A DNA stretch of 6,798 nucleotides, taken from the NCBI GenBank assembly GCA_947372005.1, contig CANBRV010000123.1:1-6798 (forward strand). The letters run 5' to 3'. Position numbers and translations under genes: made by a program. Numbering within the stretch: position 1 is the first letter of the stretch; each line of letters opens with the position of its first letter. The DNA comes from Comamonadaceae bacterium. GTDB lineage: Bacteria; Pseudomonadota; Gammaproteobacteria; Burkholderiales; Burkholderiaceae_C. Shown here in pieces: positions 1 to 6,512 of this stretch. The notes beneath the pieces are model-generated. The model ran no database searches and was not told the origin of the DNA. It saw only the letters and a list, made by a program, of their open reading frames with translations.

Positions 1-143
1 CGCGTATAGGCCTCGCCCAGCTCACGGAACATCTTGGGTGTAAAGCCGTTGCGTTTGGCAGGGCGGTTGATGGCGATTTGCAGGATGGCGCCATGGACGC
101 TGGTGTCAATGCTGCCTTCAGAGTGTGGCTCGGGGTGTGGCAT
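1..143 (-). CDS. Enoyl-CoA hydratase/isomerase (crotonase) family protein, N-terminal part only
   Basis: The first 47 codons of a gene that runs off the left edge. The translation begins MPHPEPHSEG and continues with GAILQIAINRPAKRNGFTP, which matches the opening beta strand and the NRP-x-KRNG-x-T/S-x-x-M/L signature of the crotonase superfamily (CoA-thioester hydratases and isomerases, mostly cytoplasmic fatty-acid or aromatic-acid breakdown enzymes). The catalytic region lies outside the window, so the exact reaction cannot be assigned. The ATG at 143 is supported by an AAGGA Shine-Dalgarno at 150-154 with 6 bases of spacing. Its GC content is visibly higher than that of the genes to its right, so it probably belongs to the core chromosome and marks the left side of an accessory region. 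It is transcribed away from the WYL gene. Confidence 0.88.
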   Translation of the reverse strand, partial: MPHPEPHSEGSIDTSVHGAILQIAINRPAKRNGFTPKMFRELGEAYT

Positions 144-301
144 GGTGTGTCCTTCGTATTAACTCACGACTTGGAAGGTGCTTAATGCTAGCATGATGTA
201 GTCTTTCCTATGATAAGTGTTCATGCCATCTTTTTCTGTTGTCGATGTCATTGAGTTTCCAGTCGTATTTCATAGGGATAGTTTTTTTAGAAAGATATGT
301 G
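144..301. promoter_or_regulatory. Divergent intergenic region between crotonase and WYL genes
   Basis: These 158 bases separate two divergent genes and must carry both promoters. The only strong element is the crotonase ribosome binding site AAGGA (150-154, minus strand). On the plus strand there is a -10-like TATGAT at 209-214 without a convincing -35. A perfect 10-base palindrome, ATGCTAGCAT, lies at 185-194 and could be an operator, but a palindrome this short is expected several times by chance in a window of this size. No RNA gene was seen. Confidence 0.3.
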
Positions 302-1384
302 ATGCAAGTTGATGCACTAATGAAGTTATTGGATATTCTTGGGCCCTACAGATCAAAAGAAAGAACGATTTCGGTGCGAGATATTGCATTGAAATGGGAC
401 GAACGATATCCAGATGGGAAGCCCGAGCCAGCGACGGTAAGAAATATTCAGCGCTACGTTAATCAGCTTGCAACGCCAACGGCTGACTTCCCTGCATTAC
501 TTGGCGTGGATTGCTTGGATATTTCGGTCAGCGTTAGAAAAGCATCCAGTAAGCGAACAGGTAGCCTTATCAATAAAGAGGTTAATCACTACTATCTGCC
601 GCCCGAAAATCTGGTTAAGTGGTTCATGACTGAACCCGTTGCGTTGCAGCTCATGATTACAGGGCAGGTTGTTGGTCAGTCACTTGGCGCTATCAAACAA
701 CTGTCAACTCAAGATGCCGAAATGCTGGCTAATCAAGTCCTGAGTAGAGACAAAGCCGCAGAGCTGCGAAAAATTGCTGCTTGCGTCAGAATTGTTCCTG
801 ATGGACTTGGAAGACTTCGGACATTGATTCAACCTAAAGTCATCCAAAAAATTGTTGATGCCATCGTTGCAAATAAAGCCGTTGCTATTGAATATAAAAC
901 TCCTACGGGTAAAGATGGAAAAAGAATCGTTAATCCTCTTGGACTTGTTGGTAAAGATGGCACGGTGTATTTGGTTGCATCCAAAGGCTTTGATCCAGTC
1001 ATTGTTCACTACGCACTCCAGCGTGCAACGGATGCAGAAGTGGCAACAAAGTATGCGCGTCATGTGCCAGCTGGATTTGATTTAGATCAGCATATCAACG
1101 AGACGCATCTGCTAAGTCATGCGATAGGCCCTGATGTTGAGCTTGTGCTTGAAGTGCATGACGAGGCATTGCATCACTTTATAGAACGTCCATTTACGGC
1201 AGCACAAAAAATTACAAAATCAAAAAAGCCGAAGTGGAGTAGGCTTACGGCAACCATTCCAGATACAGTTTTGTTAATTCCATTTTTAAGTAGCCAGCTT
1301 GAATATGTACAGGTCATTAGTCCTATGCATTTACGCAACGACATGAAAACGCATCTTCAAAAAATGGTTCATCATTACTCGTAG
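302..1384 (+). CDS. WYL-domain transcriptional regulator (wHTH-WYL-WCX)
   Basis: A cytoplasmic 360-residue regulator of the WYL superfamily. Residues about 1-65 form the DNA-binding helix-turn-helix part, with the typical opening MKLLDILGPY and a second segment TVRNIQRYVNQLA. Residues about 180-262 are the WYL domain, recognised by VNPLGLVGKDGTVYLVAS followed by HYALQRATDAEV; the tryptophan of the W-Y-L signature is replaced by valine (VYL). Residues about 277-357 fit the C-terminal WCX extension. WYL domains in bacteria sense ligands, often nucleic acids or nucleotides, and many wHTH-WYL-WCX proteins (BrxR/CapW type) control phage-defence loci. The frame is open back to a TTG at 239, but the ATG at 302 is preferred: it follows a weak AGAAAG at 289-294 and begins the family-like sequence. 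It is convergent with the M41 gene, with 39 bases between stop codons. Controlling the nuclease/protease genes next door is inference; control of genes elsewhere is possible. Confidence 0.87.
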   Translation: MQVDALMKLLDILGPYRSKERTISVRDIALKWDERYPDGKPEPATVRNIQRYVNQLATPTADFPALLGVDCLDISVSVRKASSKRTGSLINKEVNHYYLPPENLVKWFMTEPVALQLMITGQVVGQSLGAIKQLSTQDAEMLANQVLSRDKAAELRKIAACVRIVPDGLGRLRTLIQPKVIQKIVDAIVANKAVAIEYKTPTGKDGKRIVNPLGLVGKDGTVYLVASKGFDPVIVHYALQRATDAEVATKYARHVPAGFDLDQHINETHLLSHAIGPDVELVLEVHDEALHHFIERPFTAAQKITKSKKPKWSRLTATIPDTVLLIPFLSSQLEYVQVISPMHLRNDMKTHLQKMVHHYS

Positions 1385-1423
1385 TGTCTGCTGACTCTGA
1401 CTCTCCCTCAGTAAATCATGGGA

Positions 1424-2833
1424 TCACGCTAGCTTTAGTAAGTTGGCTTCATATTCTTTGTGCAAATCAAAAAAGTCATCTTGAAACATAACGATCTTTG
1501 TATTTAAAGTCTCAGCAACTAATTTGAGATAGTCGATATGAGTTGAAAGAAAGTGTTGAACATACTCAAATTGAGTTTGTAAAAAATTGCGGATTAACGG
1601 CTCAAAATATTGATGCTCAGACGATGTTGGCGTGCCAATGCAGACTGCTAAATTTGAGCTAGCCGCTTTATCGGTTGTGATGTCTGGTGAGTGGCCCCAT
1701 GTGCGTAATGTTGCACCCGCTAACGAAGTCGCATTTTTTAAATCCGATCTAGCACCGTCTGCACTTGAATACTTTGCTCCTAACAATAGATGCTCGGCAA
1801 CCCGTCCAGCTAGTGTGACACGAATTTCGTGAAGCATATCTAAATAGCTTTGATCGTCGCTCATCTTTTCGTGTGCGCTGTAGCAACTAGTCATAACACC
1901 ATTACTGTTATTCCTTTTAAGAACGCTGCAATAGTCGGGAGGTAATTGTTCGCGGGAATCTAGATGTGACATGACTGCATGTCCAGCCTCATGGATGGCG
2001 TGTCTGCGGCGAATCTCTGGTGGATCAAAGCATTTGTCGACTTCAGCCGTGCCATAAACTGTAAACATGACTAAATCTTGAAAATGCAGTTTGCCAGAAC
2101 GCTTCCAAGCTAGACGTTGCAAAGACTTTTGAAGCAACATACGACGACGATAGTCTTCCAGATCGTATTCAATGATGCAGCCAACACGTTTTAAATTTTC
2201 AGTAATGGACTCCCCCATCAATTCAGATCCAGTTTGATCTATAAAAGCTCGAGCTATGTCTTCTTGCGAAAGCTTCGGTAGCTGAATTCGGCGATCAAAC
2301 AGACCAGCTTGGCGTAGATTGAAGTCCATTTGATTGTAATTTTGCAAGCAAGTTACAAAAACAATTGGCTGCTCCAGCGCTGTTGTCTTTAGATATTTCG
2401 CCAAGTCTTTTCTAAATGCATAAGCTTGATCTTCGTCGTGCGAAGGCGGATTAGGCCAATCATGATCCGAGTCGTCTGCGCTTAAATCATGCTTTAACCA
2501 GACCCCTGGTTCTAGATAAACGATGCACGGCTGATCTTTGAGGATTGCAGCCATCCATTCTGAAAAATTCAGAATTTGATCGCGAGGAATAAACTGAAGC
2601 GCCATACCTGCTGCTTGAGCGATGTGGTGCATCAGCGGAGTAACGGCCTCCGTATCTTTGTACACCAGGGTGACGGCGTGCCCCACGAGTTCCCACGTCG
2701 AGCGTGAAAACGGAAGACTTTTAGCTTGTTCTAATTCTCGAGTCCACGTTTTAATAAAACTTGTGTACGGAAAGTAGTCCCATATTCCCGCAGGGTTTTC
2801 GGGTTGACTGATGAGTGTGGTTGTTGGTTGCAT
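1424..2833 (-). CDS. FtsH-like M41 zinc metallopeptidase with degenerate AAA domain
   Basis: A 469-residue relative of FtsH. The protease half is intact: HEAGH at residues 281-285 supplies two zinc-binding histidines and the catalytic glutamate (H281, E282, H285), and D364 in ARSDLKNAT matches the third zinc ligand of FtsH (SND in the family). The segments LAGRVAEHLLLG and LRTWGHSPD also align with FtsH. The AAA half is recognisable but broken. Where FtsH has Walker A (GPPGTGKT) this protein reads YKDTEAVT, and Walker B (IIFIDE) reads IVYLEPG. The region AGLFDRRIQLP still mirrors the FtsH RPGRFDR-x-x-x-x-x-LP arginine-finger segment. No N-terminal membrane helices are present, so it should be soluble. 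It probably does not hydrolyse ATP, so it may act as a regulated protease or need a partner. It lies 58 bases downstream of the DUF2779 gene, likely in the same transcript. The frame is open to a TTG at 2929, but the ATG at 2833 has a good Shine-Dalgarno. Confidence 0.85.
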   Translation of the reverse strand: MQPTTTLISQPENPAGIWDYFPYTSFIKTWTRELEQAKSLPFSRSTWELVGHAVTLVYKDTEAVTPLMHHIAQAAGMALQFIPRDQILNFSEWMAAILKDQPCIVYLEPGVWLKHDLSADDSDHDWPNPPSHDEDQAYAFRKDLAKYLKTTALEQPIVFVTCLQNYNQMDFNLRQAGLFDRRIQLPKLSQEDIARAFIDQTGSELMGESITENLKRVGCIIEYDLEDYRRRMLLQKSLQRLAWKRSGKLHFQDLVMFTVYGTAEVDKCFDPPEIRRRHAIHEAGHAVMSHLDSREQLPPDYCSVLKRNNSNGVMTSCYSAHEKMSDDQSYLDMLHEIRVTLAGRVAEHLLLGAKYSSADGARSDLKNATSLAGATLRTWGHSPDITTDKAASSNLAVCIGTPTSSEHQYFEPLIRNFLQTQFEYVQHFLSTHIDYLKLVAETLNTKIVMFQDDFFDLHKEYEANLLKLA

Positions 2834-2841
2834 CTCTTTAT

Positions 2842-2845
2842 CTCC
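2842..2845 (-). promoter_or_regulatory. Ribosome binding site deciding the M41 protease start
   Basis: On the minus strand GGAG stands 8 bases before the ATG at 2833 (GGAGATAAAGAGATG). It is the best Shine-Dalgarno in the open frame, and it argues for this start over the upstream TTG at 2929, which overlaps the preceding gene and has no such site. Confidence 0.65.
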
Positions 2846-2891
2846 ATGTGAAGATTCGAGAATACGATCAACTAACGACAAAAATAGTCGT

Positions 2892-4820
2892 CTAATTTTC
2901 GATGACGAACTCTTGCCAAGCTTCAACAATCATGACCATGGCTAGCGTGTCCAGTTCGCAATAGCGCAGCAGCGCTTGACATGTTTTTTCTCTTACTGAA
3001 GCATCCATTTCTTCAAACTGAAGTCTTGCATAAGCAGTTGCAGCCGCCCCGCCTTCGGCAATGGCTTCTTCATCAGCTAAATCGGCGCTGAAATGCTTGA
3101 GCAGGCTGTACGGCTCAATAGGTTGTCCAGAGCCATCATCAATCCACCATGAAAAGTTTTTAAAATTTTTACTCGGAATACCGTTGGCAGCCCCATAAAT
3201 AGATGAACTGTATTTCTCACGCACACGCAATGATGATTTCAAAATGGCTGGCAAGACCTTTTTAATGGAGCTACTGCCTTTGATGCCTGCTTGAAAAAAT
3301 GCATCGCGACTGAGTTGGCACAAATCGAACATGGCCCGGTTGCCAGATTTCACCAATGACCGTAAGAAGTTAATCAGATCTTGCGCGTTCTCAGGTGTTG
3401 TCGGTGCATTTTCCAGTTGCTCAATAATTTTGTTGAGTATGGTGTTCTCGTGACCGCTCCACATAAATACGGTTCCATTGTCTTTGTCTAATTCTTTTTT
3501 GAGCGCTTGAGCGAATTCAAAGTTAGGAAAAACACCTGGATCCGCCAGCAAAAATTCGCCTGCATGCTCCACACGTCCGTCTTCATGCATCACATGATGA
3601 GAGAACTGAAAGGCGACAGGCTCAAAAGGCCTCATTCCTGCATGGAAAGGGATTGCAACAGCGCTAGTTTCAAAATCAATAAAGTGATACGGATATGTCC
3701 ACTTAGACATGGCGTCTCGCATAGCTTTTTCAGCCACCCAATAACCACCTCGGTCTTCCTCTGGCGGTATGCCTCGAATCTGCATCCATTGCCGCTCAGA
3801 TGTTGAAAGATGCTCTCCTTCGTTTTTCTCTGTGATGTCTTCTGGAGTAATAGACGAAATACGAACACGACCGTCTGCGATCAGTTTATCTTTGCCCCTA
3901 AAACGAAATACGTCCAGAACAGTGCCTTGTTTAAAGTCGTCTTCTGTGAAGTGATAAGCCTCGGCCCAGCACTCTTTAAATCCGCTTTTAAGCGAATCTG
4001 TTGGCGATGATGTTTTGAACTCACAACTTCCGCATTGCCCGCCTGGGTCAGGTTTAATTTTTTGATCTGCTTGGTAAGCGGCAGCCCACCTATCGGCAAG
4101 CACAGATAACTGTTCGGTATAGCGGAGGTAGTGCACGCCATCCTTGTTAACCATGTCAACAAACGAGTCCACGGGTACAAGCGCGAGAATGTTTTTATCT
4201 AAGTCCTCGGGTTTGATGTTGAGGTTTGTCACAACCTTGGTGCGACCAGTTACGTTCTGGATTTTGAACAATTGATTCAGCCCGCTAACCGATGCTGGCA
4301 CAGCCTTATCTGGCATCATTAAAAATGTCTTTAGTCTTGCGGTTGGGTATGCCAAGCGGAAGACATGCGCCTGAAAAGCTACATCTTCAATGTAGGGGCG
4401 CATATCGGAACTAATGTCACCTTTTGCGCCCAGTATTGCTGGCTTCTCGGAGTTATAAGATTTCGCCTTGACTTCGATCAGTTGGTAGTTATTGCCTTCT
4501 TTTACCAAAATGTCGATGCGGGCAAACAAAGAGCCGTGCCGAATGGCAGGTTCAAAAATAACAACCTTGTCCCGTGTTAACAACTCAGCCGTTTGTGCCT
4601 CAGCGTCTGCATGATTGAGAGACTCAACCTCGATGCCATCGGGGTAATAGCACTTGGCTAATTCACCCACTTGGTAACCACCTTCGGCCAAGGCAGCCAA
4701 GAAAGAGTCTTCCTGCATCGTGTTTCGGTAAACCTTATCTTTACCTGAATAGTAGAGCTTGGTCGGGCATCCTGCGGCAAGCTTGAATCGTGATTTTGTG
4801 AGGTAGCGGGGAGAGGTCAT
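2892..4820 (-). CDS. Cas4-like PD-(D/E)XK nuclease fused to DUF2779 / DnaQ-like exonuclease domain
   Basis: A 642-residue two-domain protein. Residues about 85-160 carry a PD-(D/E)XK nuclease core: ARIDILVKEG with D103, IEVKAKS with E116 and K118, and DVAFQAHVF with Q150 in the place of the Cas4/RecB QxxxY motif. Cysteines C18, C263, C266 and C284 are arranged as in Cas4 and AddB (one early, three after the core), which suggests a 4Fe-4S cluster. Residues about 376-636 are the DUF2779 part, with a DEDD-exonuclease look: HFIDFET (D382, E384), SGHENTIL (about 456-462), MFDLC (D499) and RYCELDTLAM (Y620, D624), the last resembling a DEDDy ExoIII motif. The predicted role is DNA or RNA cleavage or end-processing; substrate unknown. 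The start is the ATG at 4820; no clear Shine-Dalgarno precedes it. It is probably the first gene of a two-gene unit with the M41 protease, and divergent from the GIY-YIG gene. The nuclease calls are from motifs; the Fe-S cluster is inference. Confidence 0.85.
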   Translation of the reverse strand: MTSPRYLTKSRFKLAAGCPTKLYYSGKDKVYRNTMQEDSFLAALAEGGYQVGELAKCYYPDGIEVESLNHADAEAQTAELLTRDKVVIFEPAIRHGSLFARIDILVKEGNNYQLIEVKAKSYNSEKPAILGAKGDISSDMRPYIEDVAFQAHVFRLAYPTARLKTFLMMPDKAVPASVSGLNQLFKIQNVTGRTKVVTNLNIKPEDLDKNILALVPVDSFVDMVNKDGVHYLRYTEQLSVLADRWAAAYQADQKIKPDPGGQCGSCEFKTSSPTDSLKSGFKECWAEAYHFTEDDFKQGTVLDVFRFRGKDKLIADGRVRISSITPEDITEKNEGEHLSTSERQWMQIRGIPPEEDRGGYWVAEKAMRDAMSKWTYPYHFIDFETSAVAIPFHAGMRPFEPVAFQFSHHVMHEDGRVEHAGEFLLADPGVFPNFEFAQALKKELDKDNGTVFMWSGHENTILNKIIEQLENAPTTPENAQDLINFLRSLVKSGNRAMFDLCQLSRDAFFQAGIKGSSSIKKVLPAILKSSLRVREKYSSSIYGAANGIPSKNFKNFSWWIDDGSGQPIEPYSLLKHFSADLADEEAIAEGGAAATAYARLQFEEMDASVREKTCQALLRYCELDTLAMVMIVEAWQEFVIEN

Positions 4821-4841
4821 TGGGTTGGTGTGTCGGGGTTA

Positions 4842-4865
4842 TTTGAAATAATAAAACTATTCAAT
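4842..4865 (-). promoter_or_regulatory. Possible promoter/operator of the DUF2779-M41 unit
   Basis: On the minus strand there is a TATTAT (4853-4848), one base from the -10 consensus, which would start a transcript about 20 bases before the ATG at 4820. No good -35 lies at the right distance. The -10 is flanked by the exact inverted arms TTGAA (4843-4847) and TTCAA (4860-4864), a 5-N12-5 arrangement that could be a repressor site. Both parts are weak on their own. Confidence 0.3.
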
Positions 4866-4890
4866 GCGCTGAGAGTGCCGCTTATCTATT

Positions 4891-4919
4891 TTTACTTTTA
4901 TTAGCTTTTTACGTATACT
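4891..4919 (+). promoter_or_regulatory. Sigma-70 type promoter for the GIY-YIG gene
   Basis: TTTACT (4891-4896, four of six bases of the -35 consensus) is followed after exactly 17 bases by TATACT (4914-4919, five of six of the -10 consensus). Transcription would begin near 4926, giving a leader of about 23 bases before the ATG at 4949. That leader contains no Shine-Dalgarno. Confidence 0.55.
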
Positions 4920-4948
4920 CCATATTCCTTTTTCATTCTATAAATTAA

Positions 4949-5695
4949 ATGTCAATTAAACAATTCCCACCAGAAGTAAAAGCCGAGTTAAAAAATTATG
5001 TTTATCGACTCATTGATCCTCGAAATGGCGAGACTTTCTATGTCGGAAAAGGCGTGGATGATCGCGTGTTTGCACATGTTCGTGGTGAACTAGAAACAGA
5101 CCCGTCATCAGAAAAAGATGCAGTTAGCGAAAAATTCAAGCGGATTCGCGAGATTCAGAATGCTGGATTTGAAGTTGGACATGTAATTCATCGCCATGGG
5201 ATGGATGAGGCCACGGCGTTTGCGGTTGAGGCCGCTTTAATGGATGCTTATCCTGGCTTAACAAACATAGCTGGCGGCGTTGGAAGCGCAGATTTCGGTG
5301 TGATGCATGCAGATGAAATTGTGTCTCGCTATAAAAGAGAAGAGGCAACGTTCACAGATAAAGCGTTACTAATTAATGTATCTAGAAGTGCCGCTGAAAT
5401 TTCCTTATACGAAGCAACCCGATATGCTTGGCGCTTGGATGTAAGTCGCGCCCGTATGGCGGATGTGATTTTGCCTGTCATTCAAGGAATAATTGTTGGA
5501 GCATTTACTGTAGATAATTGGCTTGCAGCGACAGTAGAGAATTTCCCAGATCGCGAATCGATACCAAAGCGATACGCTTTTGTAGGCAAAGAGGCATCTG
5601 ATGAGTTGCTTAAACGTTACAAAGGTAAACGCGTTCCTGATAACTATCGAAGACGTGGGGCAGCGTATCCAATTAGATATACATGGGTTGCTTGA
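4949..5695 (+). CDS. GIY-YIG nuclease, LEM-3-like type, with C-terminal accessory domain
   Basis: A 248-residue protein. Residues about 15-110 form the GIY-YIG nuclease domain: YVYRLIDPRNGETFYVGKG has YVY in the GIY position and YVG in the YIG position, followed by DDRVFAHVRGE (candidate catalytic R39 with H43) and AFAVEAALM with E94 as the likely metal-binding glutamate. The spacing and the FYVGKG-x-x-x-R-x-x-x-H pattern resemble the LEM-3-like GIY-YIG family (related to animal LEM-3/ANKLE1). Residues about 140-248 form a second, unnamed module with RYAWRLD, GIIVGAFTVDNWLA, KRYAFVGKEA and a terminal PIRYTWVA. Similar strings recur, as I recall, in other prokaryotic nuclease-associated proteins and may be a PUA-like nucleic-acid reader; that is inference. 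The protein should cleave nucleic acid, with unknown specificity. It is divergent from the DUF2779 gene, has its own promoter and ends at a strong terminator. Confidence 0.85.
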   Translation: MSIKQFPPEVKAELKNYVYRLIDPRNGETFYVGKGVDDRVFAHVRGELETDPSSEKDAVSEKFKRIREIQNAGFEVGHVIHRHGMDEATAFAVEAALMDAYPGLTNIAGGVGSADFGVMHADEIVSRYKREEATFTDKALLINVSRSAAEISLYEATRYAWRLDVSRARMADVILPVIQGIIVGAFTVDNWLAATVENFPDRESIPKRYAFVGKEASDELLKRYKGKRVPDNYRRRGAAYPIRYTWVA

Positions 5696-5717
5696 TAGGG
5701 CGATGACTTGATTCAAG

Positions 5718-5753
5718 AAAAATGGACTGTCAGCAATGGCAGTCCATTTTTTA
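5718..5753. terminator. Strong bidirectional intrinsic terminator
   Basis: A 15-base-pair stem (5718-5732 with 5737-5751, one G-T wobble) closed by a GCAA tetraloop of the GNRA type. The A-run on the left arm and T-run on the right arm allow it to work on both strands. It sits 22 bases past the GIY-YIG stop codon and 45 bases past the stop of the minus-strand antitoxin gene, so it can end both convergent transcripts. Confidence 0.88.
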
Positions 5754-5798
5754 TGTAATTAAAAGACCTCTTAAGTCATAGAGATCAACTGGGAAAAA

Positions 5799-6146
5799 TT
5801 AAGCGCTAATCTCATACCTCTCGGCTTGCGCGATGGGACGGGTGCAACGATGACCGCGTTCCATGCGTACAAAACCATAGCGCGACATTGTTTTAAGCGT
5901 CCGTGATAAATTCCCTTGTTTGCGTCCTGTCATCACAGATAGTGCCGTGATGGACTCAGGGCGTTCCATGCGAATCACGTCAAGCAACTGGCGGTTTTCA
6001 TCGCTTAATACTTGTGCCAACGAACGCATAGATGTAAACCAAACTTTTGGATCGCTGGGTTTTGGGACCAACTCACCTTTAGCGATTGCGAGCATTCTTT
6101 CGCGAATCTTTTCTTGCGGCATGATGCCAATTTTGATGCTTTTCAT
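5799..6146 (-). CDS. TumA-like antitoxin, winged-helix DNA-binding protein
   Basis: A 115-residue protein with a MarR-like winged helix-turn-helix at residues about 50-100: LSDENRQLLDVIRMERPESI, then ALSVMTGRKQGNLSRTLKTM as the turn and recognition helix, then GFVRMERG as the wing. This is the pattern of the HVO_A0114-type DNA-binding proteins that pair with TumE-family toxins. Its ATG overlaps the toxin stop codon by four bases (ATGA), so the two are translationally coupled, with the toxin gene first, as is usual for this family. AAGGA lies just before the ATG, closer than ideal. The expected roles are to neutralise the toxin and repress the shared promoter. The family assignment is from sequence pattern and context; a direct antitoxin action is inference. 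Confidence 0.82.
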   Translation of the reverse strand: MKSIKIGIMPQEKIRERMLAIAKGELVPKPSDPKVWFTSMRSLAQVLSDENRQLLDVIRMERPESITALSVMTGRKQGNLSRTLKTMSRYGFVRMERGHRCTRPIAQAERYEISA

Positions 6147-6502
6147 TTTCCTTTTACCTCTTGTAAAACCTTATCAACCTCAATGAAAAAATCCGTCAGC
6201 AATTGATAGGCACTACTAAAACCATACGGTATGCCTTTGTCAGATGATGTGCGGTGCTTGTGGTCAAACGGTAGTTTTTGACCCGAAAACCTCTTACCTT
6301 TTAACTTTAAAGCATGGGCGTTGTCATAACCCAATATGCGTTTACCGCTTGGAGCGTGTAGCGTGAGTGAGTAGCGCACGCCATGCGGTATATCGTTTGA
6401 GGGCTTGACTTGCCACGCATCCAATTTGATCCAGTAGCCATCTTCTTGGTCTAAAACGTTCCCATTTAATTCAAGTAAGGTTTGGATGCCATCATCATTC
6501 AT
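6143..6502 (-). CDS. TumE-family toxin (DUF6516-like)
   Basis: A 119-residue protein with the features of TumE-type toxins: GYWIKLDAWQV near residue 21, GVRYSLTLHAPSG, then LGYDNAHALKLKGKRF, FDHKHR, and a C-terminal helix AYQLLTDFFIEVDKVLQEV. The conserved GYDNAH and DHKH histidines are the likely active-site residues, as this family is thought to act on RNA. The start is uncertain. An ATG at 6520 would add six residues but lies inside the 6513-6531 palindrome. The ATG at 6502, giving MNDDGIQTLLELNG, fits my memory of family N-termini better and leaves the palindrome as operator. Neither has a clear Shine-Dalgarno. It overlaps the TumA-like antitoxin gene by four bases. Such pairs are common on plasmids and islands and stabilise them or act in defence. 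Confidence 0.83.
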   Translation of the reverse strand: MNDDGIQTLLELNGNVLDQEDGYWIKLDAWQVKPSNDIPHGVRYSLTLHAPSGKRILGYDNAHALKLKGKRFSGQKLPFDHKHRTSSDKGIPYGFSSAYQLLTDFFIEVDKVLQEVKGK

Positions 6503-6512
6503 AGAATCATTG

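Noticed and set aside
185..194. Palindrome ATGCTAGCAT as a WYL operator
   Set aside because: A 10-base palindrome is expected several times by chance in a window of this size, and I see no second copy near the other promoters.
144..240. Left attachment site repeating the tRNA-Asp 3' end
   Set aside because: I looked for a copy of the tRNA-Asp T-arm and acceptor sequence near the left boundary and saw none.
239..301. Extension of the WYL gene to an upstream TTG start
   Set aside because: The added 21 residues are hydrophobic and unlike WYL-family N-termini, and TTG has no Shine-Dalgarno. The ATG at 302 starts the recognisable helix-turn-helix.
1424..2833. Housekeeping FtsH
   Set aside because: It lacks the N-terminal membrane helices and both Walker motifs and is shorter than FtsH, so it cannot be the essential membrane protease.
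3881..4180. Open frame of 99 codons on the minus strand in another frame, and similar shadows at 704-1063, 3507-3806 and 5405-5716
   Set aside because: Each lies wholly or almost wholly inside a gene with clear domain motifs in another frame or strand, and none shows a recognisable domain or a convincing ribosome binding site.
2892..4820. CRISPR-associated Cas4 with a nearby array
   Set aside because: The nuclease core resembles Cas4, but the protein is far longer, has a DUF2779 half, and no direct-repeat array or other cas gene is visible in the window.
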